Notes under the pieces: generated by a model
The model's input: the letters and a program-made list of their open reading frames with translations, nothing else
The model's database searches: none
What the model was told of the DNA's origin: nothing
Translations under genes and position numbers: made by a program
Part shown: positions 22,930 through 30,594 of the stretch, one piece after another
Position numbering within the stretch: position 1 is the stretch's first letter
How the letters are laid out: each line of letters starts with the position of its first letter
NCBI GenBank assembly: GCA_017883965.1
Contig: JAFNKG010000023.1
Location: 1 to 32,771, forward strand
Source: Candidatus Methanophagales archaeon
Lineage (GTDB): Archaea > Halobacteriota > Syntropharchaeia > Alkanophagales > Methanospirareceae
Length of the DNA stretch: 32,771 nucleotides
Reading direction: 5' to 3'

Positions 22930-23622
22930 TCATTTTACCTCCTTTTCATTTCTTTCTTTAGAAGAAAGTGTTGTAAAAAGAGTTTTCACTATATCCTCTC
23001 GTAAACTGGTGGAAAAGCGTGCCATTCTCTGCTCAAAAGTATTATTCACCTCTATTTTCCCGTCTTTTCTCCTTAAAATGACTCCGCCTGCCGTCTTTAT
23101 CCTTTCACCTGATAGCGATAACAGAACATTCACACCTCTATCCTGGCTTATTTCATCAGATATCTTTTTTAGCATACCTTTCTTCACAAAAGATGCATCC
23201 TCATCGCTGAGTATCACTTCCACTTTCACTTCATTACCTGTGCTGCTACCACCTGCGATTATACTCGTTGCCGCATCCTCTATCAAACCTGATAGGATAG
23301 TTGAATACGAGTTCCCTTTGAAACCTTCTTTTTTAACGTCTCTTATTCTCTTTGTCGCTTCCTCTAACGCTTTCCCTATCATCTCCTCTTCTGCCTTCCA
23401 TTTAAGCTTTCTCGCATTTAATCGAGCGGCTCTAACTATTCGTTCATTCTCCTCAATACCTTTTCTCTCCGCAGCCTCAATGAAACGCTTCTTTTGAAGT
23501 TCTATCTCCGCTTTTGCTTCTTCGAGCATCTTCTTTGCGTTTTCCTCTGCTTCGCTCATTATTTTCTCGCTTTCTGCTTTTGCTTCGTCCTTTATCTTCT
23601 CCACTATCTCTTTCGCACCCAA
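22930..23622 (-). CDS. atpE: A-type ATP synthase subunit E (TTG start)
   Basis: Peripheral-stalk subunit E of A1Ao ATP synthase. The frame is open from an ATG at 23679, but the family N terminus (GAKEIVEKI) begins 20 codons later. A GAGGTGAT site directly precedes a TTG at 23622, so I place the start there (230 aa). The N-terminal half is a long charged coiled coil (KDEAKAESEKIMSEAEENAKK) pairing with subunit H; the C-terminal half (ASFVKKGMLKKISDEI, GGVILRRKDGKIEVNNTFEQR) is the globular head-binding domain with its diagnostic GG and NNT motifs. Neighbours are atpH upstream and atpF downstream; subunits I, K and C, normally between them in methanogens, are missing. Confidence 0.9.
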   Translation of the reverse strand: MGAKEIVEKIKDEAKAESEKIMSEAEENAKKMLEEAKAEIELQKKRFIEAAERKGIEENERIVRAARLNARKLKWKAEEEMIGKALEEATKRIRDVKKEGFKGNSYSTILSGLIEDAATSIIAGGSSTGNEVKVEVILSDEDASFVKKGMLKKISDEISQDRGVNVLLSLSGERIKTAGGVILRRKDGKIEVNNTFEQRMARFSTSLREDIVKTLFTTLSSKERNEKEVK

Positions 23623-23670
23623 ACGAATCACCTCAAACCTTTCTTTTGAATGGCAAAGCCCTTCCATTGC

Positions 23671-23696
23671 TTTCAGCAATGCTGAAAAGAAAGCTT
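23671..23696 (-). promoter_or_regulatory. Hairpin between atpH and atpE
   Basis: TTTCAGCA-A-TGCTGAAA is a near-perfect dyad inside an outer GCTTTC/GAAAGC pairing, in the gap between the atpH stop and the TTG start of atpE. It is similar in position to the hairpin before atpF and could be an RNA-processing or translational element. Confidence 0.35.
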
Positions 23697-23712
23697 TAGC
23701 AAAGAAAAAAGC

Positions 23713-24030
23713 TTAAACAAGTCCTAAAGTTTTTTCTAACGCAATATTTACCGTAATGTCGAGATTCGATTCAGCGATTGCTTTCAGCTTCTCCGCATCC
23801 GCCTCAGCATATTTCATTATCGCTTCCTCTGCCTCCTCTCCTTCCTTTGCATACTTATCAGAAATCTCAACTGCTAAGCTCTTTTCTTCATCACGTGCCT
23901 TTTCTTTTAGCCTCTTTACCTCCTCCTCCGCATCTCTTATTATCTTCGCAGCGCTCTCCTTTGCCTCTTCTATTAACTTTCTGCCTTCCTCTTCTCCTTC
24001 CCCTATTAACTTAAGTGCTTCTATTGCCAT
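23713..24030 (-). CDS. atpH: A-type ATP synthase subunit H
   Basis: Peripheral-stalk coiled-coil subunit (AhaH, V-type G/H family), 105 aa. Almost the whole sequence is charged heptad-like helix, such as EGRKLIEEAKESAAKIIRDA and AEEEVKRLKEKARDEE, with a short C-terminal segment NLDITVNIALEKTLGLV that fits the H/E head-piece pairing. It is the first gene of the minus-strand unit atpH-atpE-atpF, as in methanogen operons, but the next genes (I, K) are absent. A GAAGG site and a TATA box lie close to the start. Low complexity makes family assignment rest partly on context. Confidence 0.82.
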   Translation of the reverse strand: MAIEALKLIGEGEEEGRKLIEEAKESAAKIIRDAEEEVKRLKEKARDEEKSLAVEISDKYAKEGEEAEEAIMKYAEADAEKLKAIAESNLDITVNIALEKTLGLV

Positions 24031-24054
24031 CGCCTTCTTCTATATGGAGATGGT

Positions 24055-24064
24055 CTTTATAAAG
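24055..24064 (-). promoter_or_regulatory. TATA box for atpH-E-F
   Basis: CTTTATAAAG lies 25-34 bases upstream of the atpH start on the minus strand, implying a very short leader. It sits in the 131-base divergent gap shared with mobB. Confidence 0.5.
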
Positions 24065-24124
24065 TTTTCTCAATTGCTCTATCATCGCAGGGTCTATGGT
24101 TCCGTTGAAGAAGAATAAACTAAA

Positions 24125-24134
24125 TTTTTATAAT
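24125..24134 (+). promoter_or_regulatory. TATA box for mobB
   Basis: TTTTTATAAT lies 28-37 bases before the mobB ATG, placing transcription start just ahead of a GGATGAG ribosome binding site. Confidence 0.5.
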
Positions 24135-24161
24135 CCAAAGAGGATATAGGATGAGAATGGC

Positions 24162-24614
24162 ATGAAAGTCATATCCATAATTGGGGAGAAGAAGTCAGGG
24201 AAAACGTCGCTTATCACGTATTTGATTCCATATCTGAAGAAGCATGGTAGAGTAGGATGTATAAAACACGCACAAGAGTTGGATTTGGGTGATAAAGGCA
24301 CAGATACGGATCGCTTTTTTCATTCCGGTGCTGAGGTTGTCATAGGTGCTTCTGGCGATAAGACGGTAAAAATGTGCGGCGGTAAAAATTTGATGGAGTT
24401 AATAGAAGAAATGGCGAATTCCGGCGTTGATTTTCTGCTCGTTGAAGGGTTCAAGAGCAGTAACTTACCGAAGATAGCACTGAGTGATTTTCACGATGAG
24501 AATGTCGGTGTTAGTGACATAATAAAAAGATTGGACTTTCCAAGGGATTTTAAAGGCAGAGAAGAAAGGCTAAAAGAGATTCTTGAACTTATTCTTTCTC
24601 TGGATGACTACTAA
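24162..24614 (+). CDS. mobB: Molybdopterin-guanine dinucleotide biosynthesis protein MobB
   Basis: P-loop GTP-binding adaptor that helps MobA attach GMP to molybdopterin. Walker A is GEKKSGKTS near the N terminus. The family motifs CIKHAQELDLGDKGTDTDRFFHSGA and VVIGASGDKTVKM, then FLLVEGFKSSNLPKI, are all recognisable. Length (150 aa) is typical. Molybdenum or tungsten bis-MGD enzymes expected in such an archaeon include formylmethanofuran and formate dehydrogenases (inference). MobA is not in the window. It is divergent from atpH and followed, after 133 bases with short repeats, by a TIM-barrel gene. Confidence 0.93.
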   Translation: MKVISIIGEKKSGKTSLITYLIPYLKKHGRVGCIKHAQELDLGDKGTDTDRFFHSGAEVVIGASGDKTVKMCGGKNLMELIEEMANSGVDFLLVEGFKSSNLPKIALSDFHDENVGVSDIIKRLDFPRDFKGREERLKEILELILSLDDY

Positions 24615-24667
24615 ATCCTATTTAAAAAGAAAGGTTTTTGTATAGCTGAGACAAGAAAATGATGCCA

Positions 24668-24691
24668 GATACAGGATTCCTGATACAGGAT
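24668..24691 (+). repeat. Short GATACAGGAT direct repeat
   Basis: GATACAGGAT occurs at 24668-24677 and 24682-24691, a 14-base period, with partly inverted relatives (TTGTATCTTGCATC) at 24703-24716. It fills most of the gap between mobB and the next gene. It may be a small repeat relic or a hairpin-forming element; no function is evident. Confidence 0.5.
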
Positions 24692-24747
24692 GCAGGTTTG
24701 ACTTGTATCTTGCATCTTCAATTACCTTCTCGTGAAAATTAAAGACC

Positions 24748-25542
24748 ATGAAACTAAGTTTTTCCTCGGTAGATGCAACCAGTAATCCGGTGGATTGGAT
24801 GTATAGATTGGAAGATGCAGGTTTTCAGGGATGGGAAATAATAGGCGAAGGACTGCAAAAAGTGGAAGGCGAATTTAAAAAAAGGGTAAGGGAAATATAC
24901 GAAACGACAAATCTCGTTCTTTCCTTACACGCACCCTTCTCTGACATTAATATAGCGAGTGTAAACGAGCGGATGTGGGAAGAGAGCATAAGGCAGATAA
25001 AAGAGAGTATAGAGAATACATACGAGTTCATTGATGATATATGCGTGGTGCATCCGGGCGTTTTCTCGCCATTGTCCATACAGATGCCGGAGAAGGCGAT
25101 TCAGAAGGCGATTGCTGGTCTAACCACGATTTGTGAATTTGCTGTTGAACGAGGACTACGAATAGCGGTGGAGAATTTGATATCTGCGAATATGCTGCTG
25201 GGAAGGTATCCCGATGAACTCATTCAAATAGTGCGAGGCGTGCATAAAGATAATCTTGGGATATGTCTTGACGTGGCGCATGCGAATACGACAAAAACGA
25301 TGGACGAGTTCTTAGGCATTAAAGTCAAAGCTGGGGACGTGGATATAATACATATACATGCGAGCGATAACTTTGGAGCGGATGACTTACATTTGCCGTT
25401 GGGAAAAGGCAACCTGGATTGGAAGAAGGTGTTAAACGTGATTAATGACTATAAATATGAAGGACTCGTGGTGATGGAGTTATACACAATAGAGGGGGGT
25501 ATAGAGAGCCTGGAGTTTATCCGAAAACATTCTTTAAAATGA
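24748..25542 (+). CDS. Sugar phosphate isomerase/epimerase-like TIM-barrel protein
   Basis: Xylose isomerase-like / AP endonuclease family 2 TIM barrel, 264 aa. The pattern of strands and metal ligands is typical: LSLHAPFSDIN, DDICVVHPGVFSP, GLRIAVENL, LGICLDVAHAN, DIIHIHASDNFG and DDLHLPLGKGNLDWKKV, ending with GLVVMELYTIE. The His, Glu and Asp residues at these strand ends should bind a divalent metal. The substrate cannot be told from sequence: sugar isomerases, endonuclease IV and inosose-metabolising enzymes share this fold, and the GKGNLDW motif favours the isomerase/epimerase branch. It may follow mobB in one transcript. It converges on dnaK with a gap of only 10 bases. Confidence 0.82.
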   Translation: MKLSFSSVDATSNPVDWMYRLEDAGFQGWEIIGEGLQKVEGEFKKRVREIYETTNLVLSLHAPFSDINIASVNERMWEESIRQIKESIENTYEFIDDICVVHPGVFSPLSIQMPEKAIQKAIAGLTTICEFAVERGLRIAVENLISANMLLGRYPDELIQIVRGVHKDNLGICLDVAHANTTKTMDEFLGIKVKAGDVDIIHIHASDNFGADDLHLPLGKGNLDWKKVLNVINDYKYEGLVVMELYTIEGGIESLEFIRKHSLK

Positions 25543-25552
25543 TGCTTCTTTT

Positions 25553-27454
25553 TCACTTCTTCTCTTCCTCTTCACCCTTAACGTCATAATCCACATCAAC
25601 GTAATCGCCTTCACCCGCTTCCTTCTTCTCACCCTCTTTCTTTTCCGTTCCTTCACCCTCTTCCGTTCTCTTTTCCGCCTCTTCCGCCGCTTTCTTCGCT
25701 GCTTCCTGATACACCACCGCAGAAACCTCGTGCAGTGCTTTCGTCAGCTCATCCATATCCACTTTTATCTTTGCCATGTCATTCACCTTTAACGACTCCT
25801 TCAGCTTATCCTTCGCTTTCTCCACTTTCTCGCGCTGCTCTTTAGCTATCTTATCCCCTAACTCACTTAGCGTCTTCTCCGTGGTATAAACGAGCGAATC
25901 AGCTTGATTTAAGAGCTCCACTTCATCCTTCCTCTTTTTGTCCTCCTCGCTGAACTTCTCCGCCTCGTGCACCATCCGGTCTATCTCATCTTTTGCAAGT
26001 TTTGTTGACGCAGTTATTCGTATTGAAGCTTCCTTTTCAGTCCCTAAATCCTTTGCCGTGACGTTCAAAATCCCGTTCGCATCTATGTCAAACGTCACCT
26101 CGATTTGCGGAATACCACGAGGTGCTGGCGGAATACCATCCAGATGGAATCTACCAAGCGAGGTGTTATCCGCGGACATCGGTCTATCTCCTTGCGTGAT
26201 ATGAATCTCCACGCTCGTTTGATTATCTGCCGCTGTAGAAAATATCTGTGATTTTTTCGTTGGTATCGTGGTGTTCCGTTCTATCAAAGAAGTCGCAATA
26301 CCGCCTAATGTCTCCACACTGAGCGTAAGCGGCGTAACATCGAGCAAAACTATCTCTTCCTTCACCTGCCCACCAAGGATGCCTGCCTGTATTGCCGCAC
26401 CTATTGCAACCGACTGCATCGGGTCAACCCCTCCTTCCGCCTTCTTGCCCAGTATCCGCTCAAACCGTTCTCTCACTACCGGCATCCTCGTTGGTCCGCC
26501 AATAAGTATTATTTTATCTATATTATCAGGCGAGAGTTTTGCATCTTCTAACGCTCTCCTTATGGGCGGCTCCAGTTTTCTCAGTGTAGGCTCTGCCAAT
26601 TCTTCTAATTTAGCCCTCGTTACCGTCACCTCAAGATGCTTTGGCTCTCCTCCGGAAACAGCGATGAAAGGCAGATTTATCGTTGTAGAAACAGAAGAAG
26701 AGAGTTCTATTTTTGCTTTCTCTGCCTCATCGCGTATTCGCTGCATCGCAGTAAGGTCATTCCTCAAATCTATCCCTTCCTTATCCTTAAATCCTTCCAC
26801 GAGCCAATCTATCACAGCCGCATCCATATCCGTTCCACCAAGATGCGTATCCCCGCTGGTAGAAAGCACCTCAAATACTCCTTCTCCTACGTCCATGATA
26901 GTAACGTCAAAAGTGCCACCACCAAAGTCGAGAACTGCAACTTTATATTCGCCTCCCTTTCCAAGCCCGTAAGCCATCGCCGCCGCTGTCGGCTCGTTTA
27001 TTATCCTTTTTACCTCGAACCCCGCTATCTCACCAGCATCCTTTGTTGCCTGTCTTTGATTATCGTCGAAATACGCAGGCGCCGTGATAACAGCCGTATC
27101 TATTTTCTCGCCTAAATACGCCTCCGCATCCGTTTTTATCTTTTGCAATACCATCGCAGAAATCTCTTGCGGTGTAAAATGCTTATCTATTGACTTTACA
27201 TACATCTTCTCCGGGGTCCCCATCTTTCTCTTTGCTTCCCTTACAGTTCCTTCTGGATTAACCACCGCCTGCCTCTTCGCTGCTACGCCTACCAACCTTT
27301 GACCATCCTTTGTGAATGCCACTACCGATGGAAACATCTTTCCACCGTATGCACTTCCTTCCGCACTTGGTATTATCTTTGCATCACCGCTTTCATCCAC
27401 AAAAGCAGCTTCGGAGTTCGTCGTTCCAAGGTCAATACCTATTATCCTTCCCAT
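25553..27454 (-). CDS. dnaK: Molecular chaperone DnaK (Hsp70)
   Basis: ATP-dependent Hsp70 chaperone, 633 aa. It begins [20 protein letters not shown] (phosphate loop), and carries [34 protein letters not shown] and [12 protein letters not shown] in the nucleotide-binding domain. The linker [16 protein letters not shown] leads to the substrate-binding domain and helical lid. The tail is acidic and lysine-rich ([18 protein letters not shown]). Archaeal dnaK genes are thought to derive from bacteria by transfer. Its co-chaperones DnaJ and GrpE are not in the window, although they are usually adjacent. The upstream neighbour on the same strand is the thermosome gene, 113 bases away, with an AT-rich gap that can hold a terminator and a TATA box. 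Confidence 0.97.
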   Translation of the reverse strand: MGRIIGIDLGTTNSEAAFVDESGDAKIIPSAEGSAYGGKMFPSVVAFTKDGQRLVGVAAKRQAVVNPEGTVREAKRKMGTPEKMYVKSIDKHFTPQEISAMVLQKIKTDAEAYLGEKIDTAVITAPAYFDDNQRQATKDAGEIAGFEVKRIINEPTAAAMAYGLGKGGEYKVAVLDFGGGTFDVTIMDVGEGVFEVLSTSGDTHLGGTDMDAAVIDWLVEGFKDKEGIDLRNDLTAMQRIRDEAEKAKIELSSSVSTTINLPFIAVSGGEPKHLEVTVTRAKLEELAEPTLRKLEPPIRRALEDAKLSPDNIDKIILIGGPTRMPVVRERFERILGKKAEGGVDPMQSVAIGAAIQAGILGGQVKEEIVLLDVTPLTLSVETLGGIATSLIERNTTIPTKKSQIFSTAADNQTSVEIHITQGDRPMSADNTSLGRFHLDGIPPAPRGIPQIEVTFDIDANGILNVTAKDLGTEKEASIRITASTKLAKDEIDRMVHEAEKFSEEDKKRKDEVELLNQADSLVYTTEKTLSELGDKIAKEQREKVEKAKDKLKESLKVNDMAKIKVDMDELTKALHEVSAVVYQEAAKKAAEEAEKRTEEGEGTEKKEGEKKEAGEGDYVDVDYDVKGEEEEKK

Positions 27455-27567
27455 TTTTATCTACCACTCTATTATACTATCCTTCTGCTAAAATAAAAAG
27501 ATTTTCAACGCTTTTAAATTTTAAAAAATAAATAAAAAGGGAGGAAATGGAGGAAGGAAAAATTACC

Positions 27568-29205
27568 TTAGTATTCTTCTCCCATTCCACCCATTCCAGG
27601 ACCGCCTCCAGGAGGCATTGGCGGCATCTTCTCCGCACTCGATGCAATTACGTCGTCTATCCTCAAAATCATCGTTGCTGATTCCGTTCCAGAGCTTATA
27701 GCCTGAATCTTCACCCTTAGCGGCTCGATAACACCTGCCTTTATCATATCCATTGGTTCTCCCTTAAACACGTCTAAGCCAGCGTTCGTCTCACCTCTTT
27801 CATGCGCCGACCGAAGTCCCACGAGCATATCTATGGGGTCTAAGCCCGCATTCTCGGCAAGAGACCTCGGAATGACCTCGACAGCATCGGCAAACGCCTG
27901 TATCGCCAGTTGTTCCCTGCCTCCTACGCTTGCCGCATAATCACGCAGCTTGAGAGCCAGTTCTATCTCCGCTGATCCTCCTCCGGCTACATACTTGCCA
28001 TCCTCCAATGCACAAGCCACTACTCTCAGCCCATCGTTCATTCCCCGCTCTAATTCGTCCACTACATGCTCCGTTCCCCCTCGCAATAGTATGGACACGG
28101 CTTTCGGATTCTGGCAATCCTCCACGAACATCATTTCCTCACCGCCTATCTTCCGTTCCTCAACCAGCCCTGCATCTCCAAGGTCGTCCGCTCTAACCTC
28201 CTCTAAGCTCGTCAATATCTTCCCGCCTGTTGCACTCGCTAACTTCTTCATATCACTTTCTTTCACTCTTCTCACCGCTAATATGCCCTCTTTTGATAAA
28301 TAGTGCTGTGCCAGGTCATCCATCCCTTTCTGGCAGAAAAGCACATTCGCTCCGCTATCTGTTACCTTATCCACCATGTCCTTCAGCATCTTTTCCTCCT
28401 CGTCCAGGAACGATTTTAGCTGCTCTGGTGCAGTAATCTCTATTTTCGCATCCACTTCTGTCTTCTCTATCTCCAGAGCCGAATTTATCAGCGCTATCCT
28501 TGCATTCTCCACGGTCTTTGGCATTCCCGGATGCACTCGCTCCTTGTCTATCACCATGCCTTTTATCAACACCGTATCGTCAGTGCCGCCACCCATTTTT
28601 TTCTCCAACTTTATATGGTCCATGTCTATCATATCCACGCCTTTTTCCGCTATCGTTTTCACCGCATCCACCGCAAGAGAAGTCAACATCTCTTTCGCAA
28701 CCTCTGCTCCTTTTCCTGTCATAGAAGTCATTGCAATCTTCTTTAGCGTTTTTTCATCACCTGGCGAGACATCGCTTGCTATACCATCTAATATCTCATA
28801 CGCTTTCTCTGCCGCTAATCTAAACCCGGTTGCAATCAACGTTGGGTGCACCTCCTGGTCAAGAAGGTCCTCCGCACGCTTCAGCAACTCACCTGCAATG
28901 ACTACCGCGCTCGTTGTTCCATCTCCAACCTCTTCATCTTGCGTCTTCGCTATTTCCACCATCATCTTCGCCGCCGGATGCTCTATATCCATCTCCTTTA
29001 ATATCGTTGCCCCGTCGTTTGTTATGACAACGTCACCCATTGAATCCACCAGCATCTTATCCATACCCTTCGGTCCGAGTGTGGACTTAACGGCAGAAGC
29101 AATGGTCTTCGCTGCCATGATGTTCCTGCTCTGCGCATCCCTTCCTCTTGTTCGCTCACTACCTTCCCTTAATATTAACACTGGCGTTCCGCCTAATTGT
29201 GCCAT
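27568..29205 (-). CDS. Thermosome subunit (group II chaperonin)
   Basis: Archaeal CCT-like chaperonin subunit, 545 aa, forming a double ring that folds proteins with a built-in lid. ATP-site motifs are present in order: [11 protein letters not shown] (residues 43-53), TNDGATIL (62-69) and GDGTTS (94-99), with [17 protein letters not shown] in the C-terminal equatorial part. The C terminus is Gly/Met-rich ([15 protein letters not shown]), as usual. GGTGAT at 29211-29216 is a good ribosome binding site. A TATA box lies further up in a 74-base divergent gap shared with the UPF0216 gene. Only one subunit gene is seen here; others may exist elsewhere. Confidence 0.97.
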   Translation of the reverse strand: MAQLGGTPVLILREGSERTRGRDAQSRNIMAAKTIASAVKSTLGPKGMDKMLVDSMGDVVITNDGATILKEMDIEHPAAKMMVEIAKTQDEEVGDGTTSAVVIAGELLKRAEDLLDQEVHPTLIATGFRLAAEKAYEILDGIASDVSPGDEKTLKKIAMTSMTGKGAEVAKEMLTSLAVDAVKTIAEKGVDMIDMDHIKLEKKMGGGTDDTVLIKGMVIDKERVHPGMPKTVENARIALINSALEIEKTEVDAKIEITAPEQLKSFLDEEEKMLKDMVDKVTDSGANVLFCQKGMDDLAQHYLSKEGILAVRRVKESDMKKLASATGGKILTSLEEVRADDLGDAGLVEERKIGGEEMMFVEDCQNPKAVSILLRGGTEHVVDELERGMNDGLRVVACALEDGKYVAGGGSAEIELALKLRDYAASVGGREQLAIQAFADAVEVIPRSLAENAGLDPIDMLVGLRSAHERGETNAGLDVFKGEPMDMIKAGVIEPLRVKIQAISSGTESATMILRIDDVIASSAEKMPPMPPGGGPGMGGMGEEY

Positions 29206-29237
29206 TTCATATCACCACATTTTCTATATTTGTAGTT

Positions 29238-29259
29238 CTATATAAAGATTGTTTATAAG
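29238..29259. promoter_or_regulatory. Divergent TATA boxes for the thermosome and UPF0216 genes
   Basis: CTATATAAAG (29238-29247) reads CTTTATATAG on the minus strand, 33-42 bases before the thermosome start. GTTTATAAG (29251-29259) lies about 21-29 bases before the UPF0216 ATG, which would give a leaderless message, although a GAGGT site at 29269-29273 suggests that the first box may serve both directions. Confidence 0.5.
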
Positions 29260-29279
29260 AAAACTTTAGAGGTAGCAAG

Positions 29280-29714
29280 ATGTTAAAAGGTGGGTTTGAC
29301 GACAAAGTTATCGCAAAGGCAGTTCAAGCGCTGAACAAGCATTTGCCTGTTGAAAGAAAGACACTTTTAGCTTTGCTAAACGAAGATAAACCTGCCGTGC
29401 AGGGAAGAGATAATTCCACACACCGGATAAAGAGAGAAGAACTGGAGAAGATAGCTAAACTAATTCCAGAAGAGGCTTATGGAAAATTACGACTTCCTAT
29501 ATACATAGAATTAACGCCGAATTATGGTAGGGGAATAGCAAGGGTGCATGGAAAGCAGGATTGCGAGATAGTAAGGAGGATATTAGGTAAAGAAAAAGAA
29601 GGCGAAAGTGAAGGTGATGACGAAATTTTTATTTATCGTGATGATATAAGGAAGTTAAGACGTGAGTTGCAAACCGCTACTCAATACGCTTTCTTTTACA
29701 GCACGTCTTTTTAG
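29280..29714 (+). CDS. UPF0216 family archaeal protein
   Basis: Matches the conserved archaeal family UPF0216, of unknown function. Family-like features are the helical start with LNKHLPVERKTLLALL, the HRIKREELEKIAKLIPEEAY segment, and the strand-rich core KLRLPIYIELTPNYGRGIAR followed by HGKQDCEIVRRILG. The last 40 residues (GKEKEGESEGDDEIFIYRDD onward) are acidic then basic and may be less conserved. Length 144 aa. It is divergent from the thermosome and ends 7 bases before the start of hemC, so the two are probably co-transcribed. A link to tetrapyrrole synthesis is not implied by sequence. Confidence 0.75.
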   Translation: MLKGGFDDKVIAKAVQALNKHLPVERKTLLALLNEDKPAVQGRDNSTHRIKREELEKIAKLIPEEAYGKLRLPIYIELTPNYGRGIARVHGKQDCEIVRRILGKEKEGESEGDDEIFIYRDDIRKLRRELQTATQYAFFYSTSF

Positions 29715-29721
29715 AGTACAA

Positions 29722-30594
29722 ATGATTGTAGGGACGAGAGGCAGTAAACTGGCGCTATTGCAGACCGAGAAGGTATGTGAAAGGTTGAGAGAGCTGGGAT
29801 TAGGATATGAACCTACGATAAAGACTGTGCGGAGTTTAGGGGATGTCTTGACCACCAGAGGCTTATATGAAATGCCCTCGAAGGGTGTTTTCGTTAAAAA
29901 ACTTGATATGCTGCTTTTAGCAGGTAAAATAGACATTGCAGTGCATAGTATGAAGGATATACCTTTGGAAAGGGATGCGGGGTTGGAGACGTCAGCGGTT
30001 TTGCCTCGTGATTCTCCTTATGATGCGCTGGTGTCGAAGTATAGACTGGACGATATGCCGGACGGTGCTGTGATAGGGACTTCAAGTGTGAGGAGGAAGT
30101 ATCAATTTTTGAATTACACGAGGGAAAGAGGTATAAAAGTAAGGATAAGGGACATCAGGGGTAATGTGGACACGAGGATTGAGAAGCTTAGAAGAGGCGA
30201 ATACGATGGTGTGATTCTTGCGGAAGCAGGGCTTGAGAGGATGAACATGGATATAGAATATGAAAGGCTTGATTGCGACCCTTTTGTACCTTCACCCGGA
30301 CAGGGGATAATTGCAGTGGTTGCGAGGAAAGAGTCGGAGGAGAGTGAGATTCTAAAGAGGATAGACGATGCAGCGACGAGGATAGAAGCGGAGGTGGAGA
30401 AGGAGGTATTAAAAGTAATAGGTGGCGGATGTGCGCTTCCAGTCGGTGTGCATGCTTATTGTAAAGGAGAAGAGGTTGAATTAGCAGTCTATGTCGGTGG
30501 TTCCGATGAAAAATACAGGTTGAAGAAGGTTGTTCTTGGTAAAGACAAGCGTTTGGAAGAGGTAAGAGAATTTGCGCTAAACTTCTCTTCTTAA
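29722..30594 (+). CDS. hemC: Hydroxymethylbilane synthase (porphobilinogen deaminase)
   Basis: Joins four porphobilinogens into hydroxymethylbilane, the precursor of uroporphyrinogen III and thus of cobalamin, F430, sirohaem and haem. The frame is open from 29662, but the family N terminus [17 protein letters not shown] begins at ATG 29722, which I take as the start (290 aa). Conserved features are [43 protein letters not shown] and SPGQGIIAV. Cys237 in [13 protein letters not shown] is the attachment point of the dipyrromethane cofactor. It converges on the EF-2 gene, and the two stop codons overlap within TTAA. Confidence 0.96.
   Translation: MIVGTRGSKLALLQTEKVCERLRELGLGYEPTIKTVRSLGDVLTTRGLYEMPSKGVFVKKLDMLLLAGKIDIAVHSMKDIPLERDAGLETSAVLPRDSPYDALVSKYRLDDMPDGAVIGTSSVRRKYQFLNYTRERGIKVRIRDIRGNVDTRIEKLRRGEYDGVILAEAGLERMNMDIEYERLDCDPFVPSPGQGIIAVVARKESEESEILKRIDDAATRIEAEVEKEVLKVIGGGCALPVGVHAYCKGEEVELAVYVGGSDEKYRLKKVVLGKDKRLEEVREFALNFSS

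Noticed and set aside
22637-23497. Long plus-strand open frame of 286 codons opposite atpE and atpF
   Set aside because: It is the antisense shadow of the charged coiled-coil genes atpE and atpF; its translation is Ser/Phe-rich with no family features, and it overlaps two well-supported genes.
24668-24716. GATACAGGAT repeats as an insertion-sequence end
   Set aside because: No transposase remnant or matching terminal inverted repeat is nearby, so only a short repeat is reported.
26268-26972. Plus-strand open frame of 234 codons opposite dnaK
   Set aside because: Lies entirely within the certain dnaK gene and shows only antisense-type composition.
28376-29245. Plus-strand open frame of 289 codons opposite the thermosome gene
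   Set aside because: Antisense shadow of a highly conserved coding gene; composition is typical of reverse-complement translation and there is no ribosome binding site or family match.
29662-29721. Earlier in-frame start for hemC
   Set aside because: The extra 20 residues do not resemble hemC and overlap the end of the UPF0216 gene; the family N terminus begins at ATG 29722.
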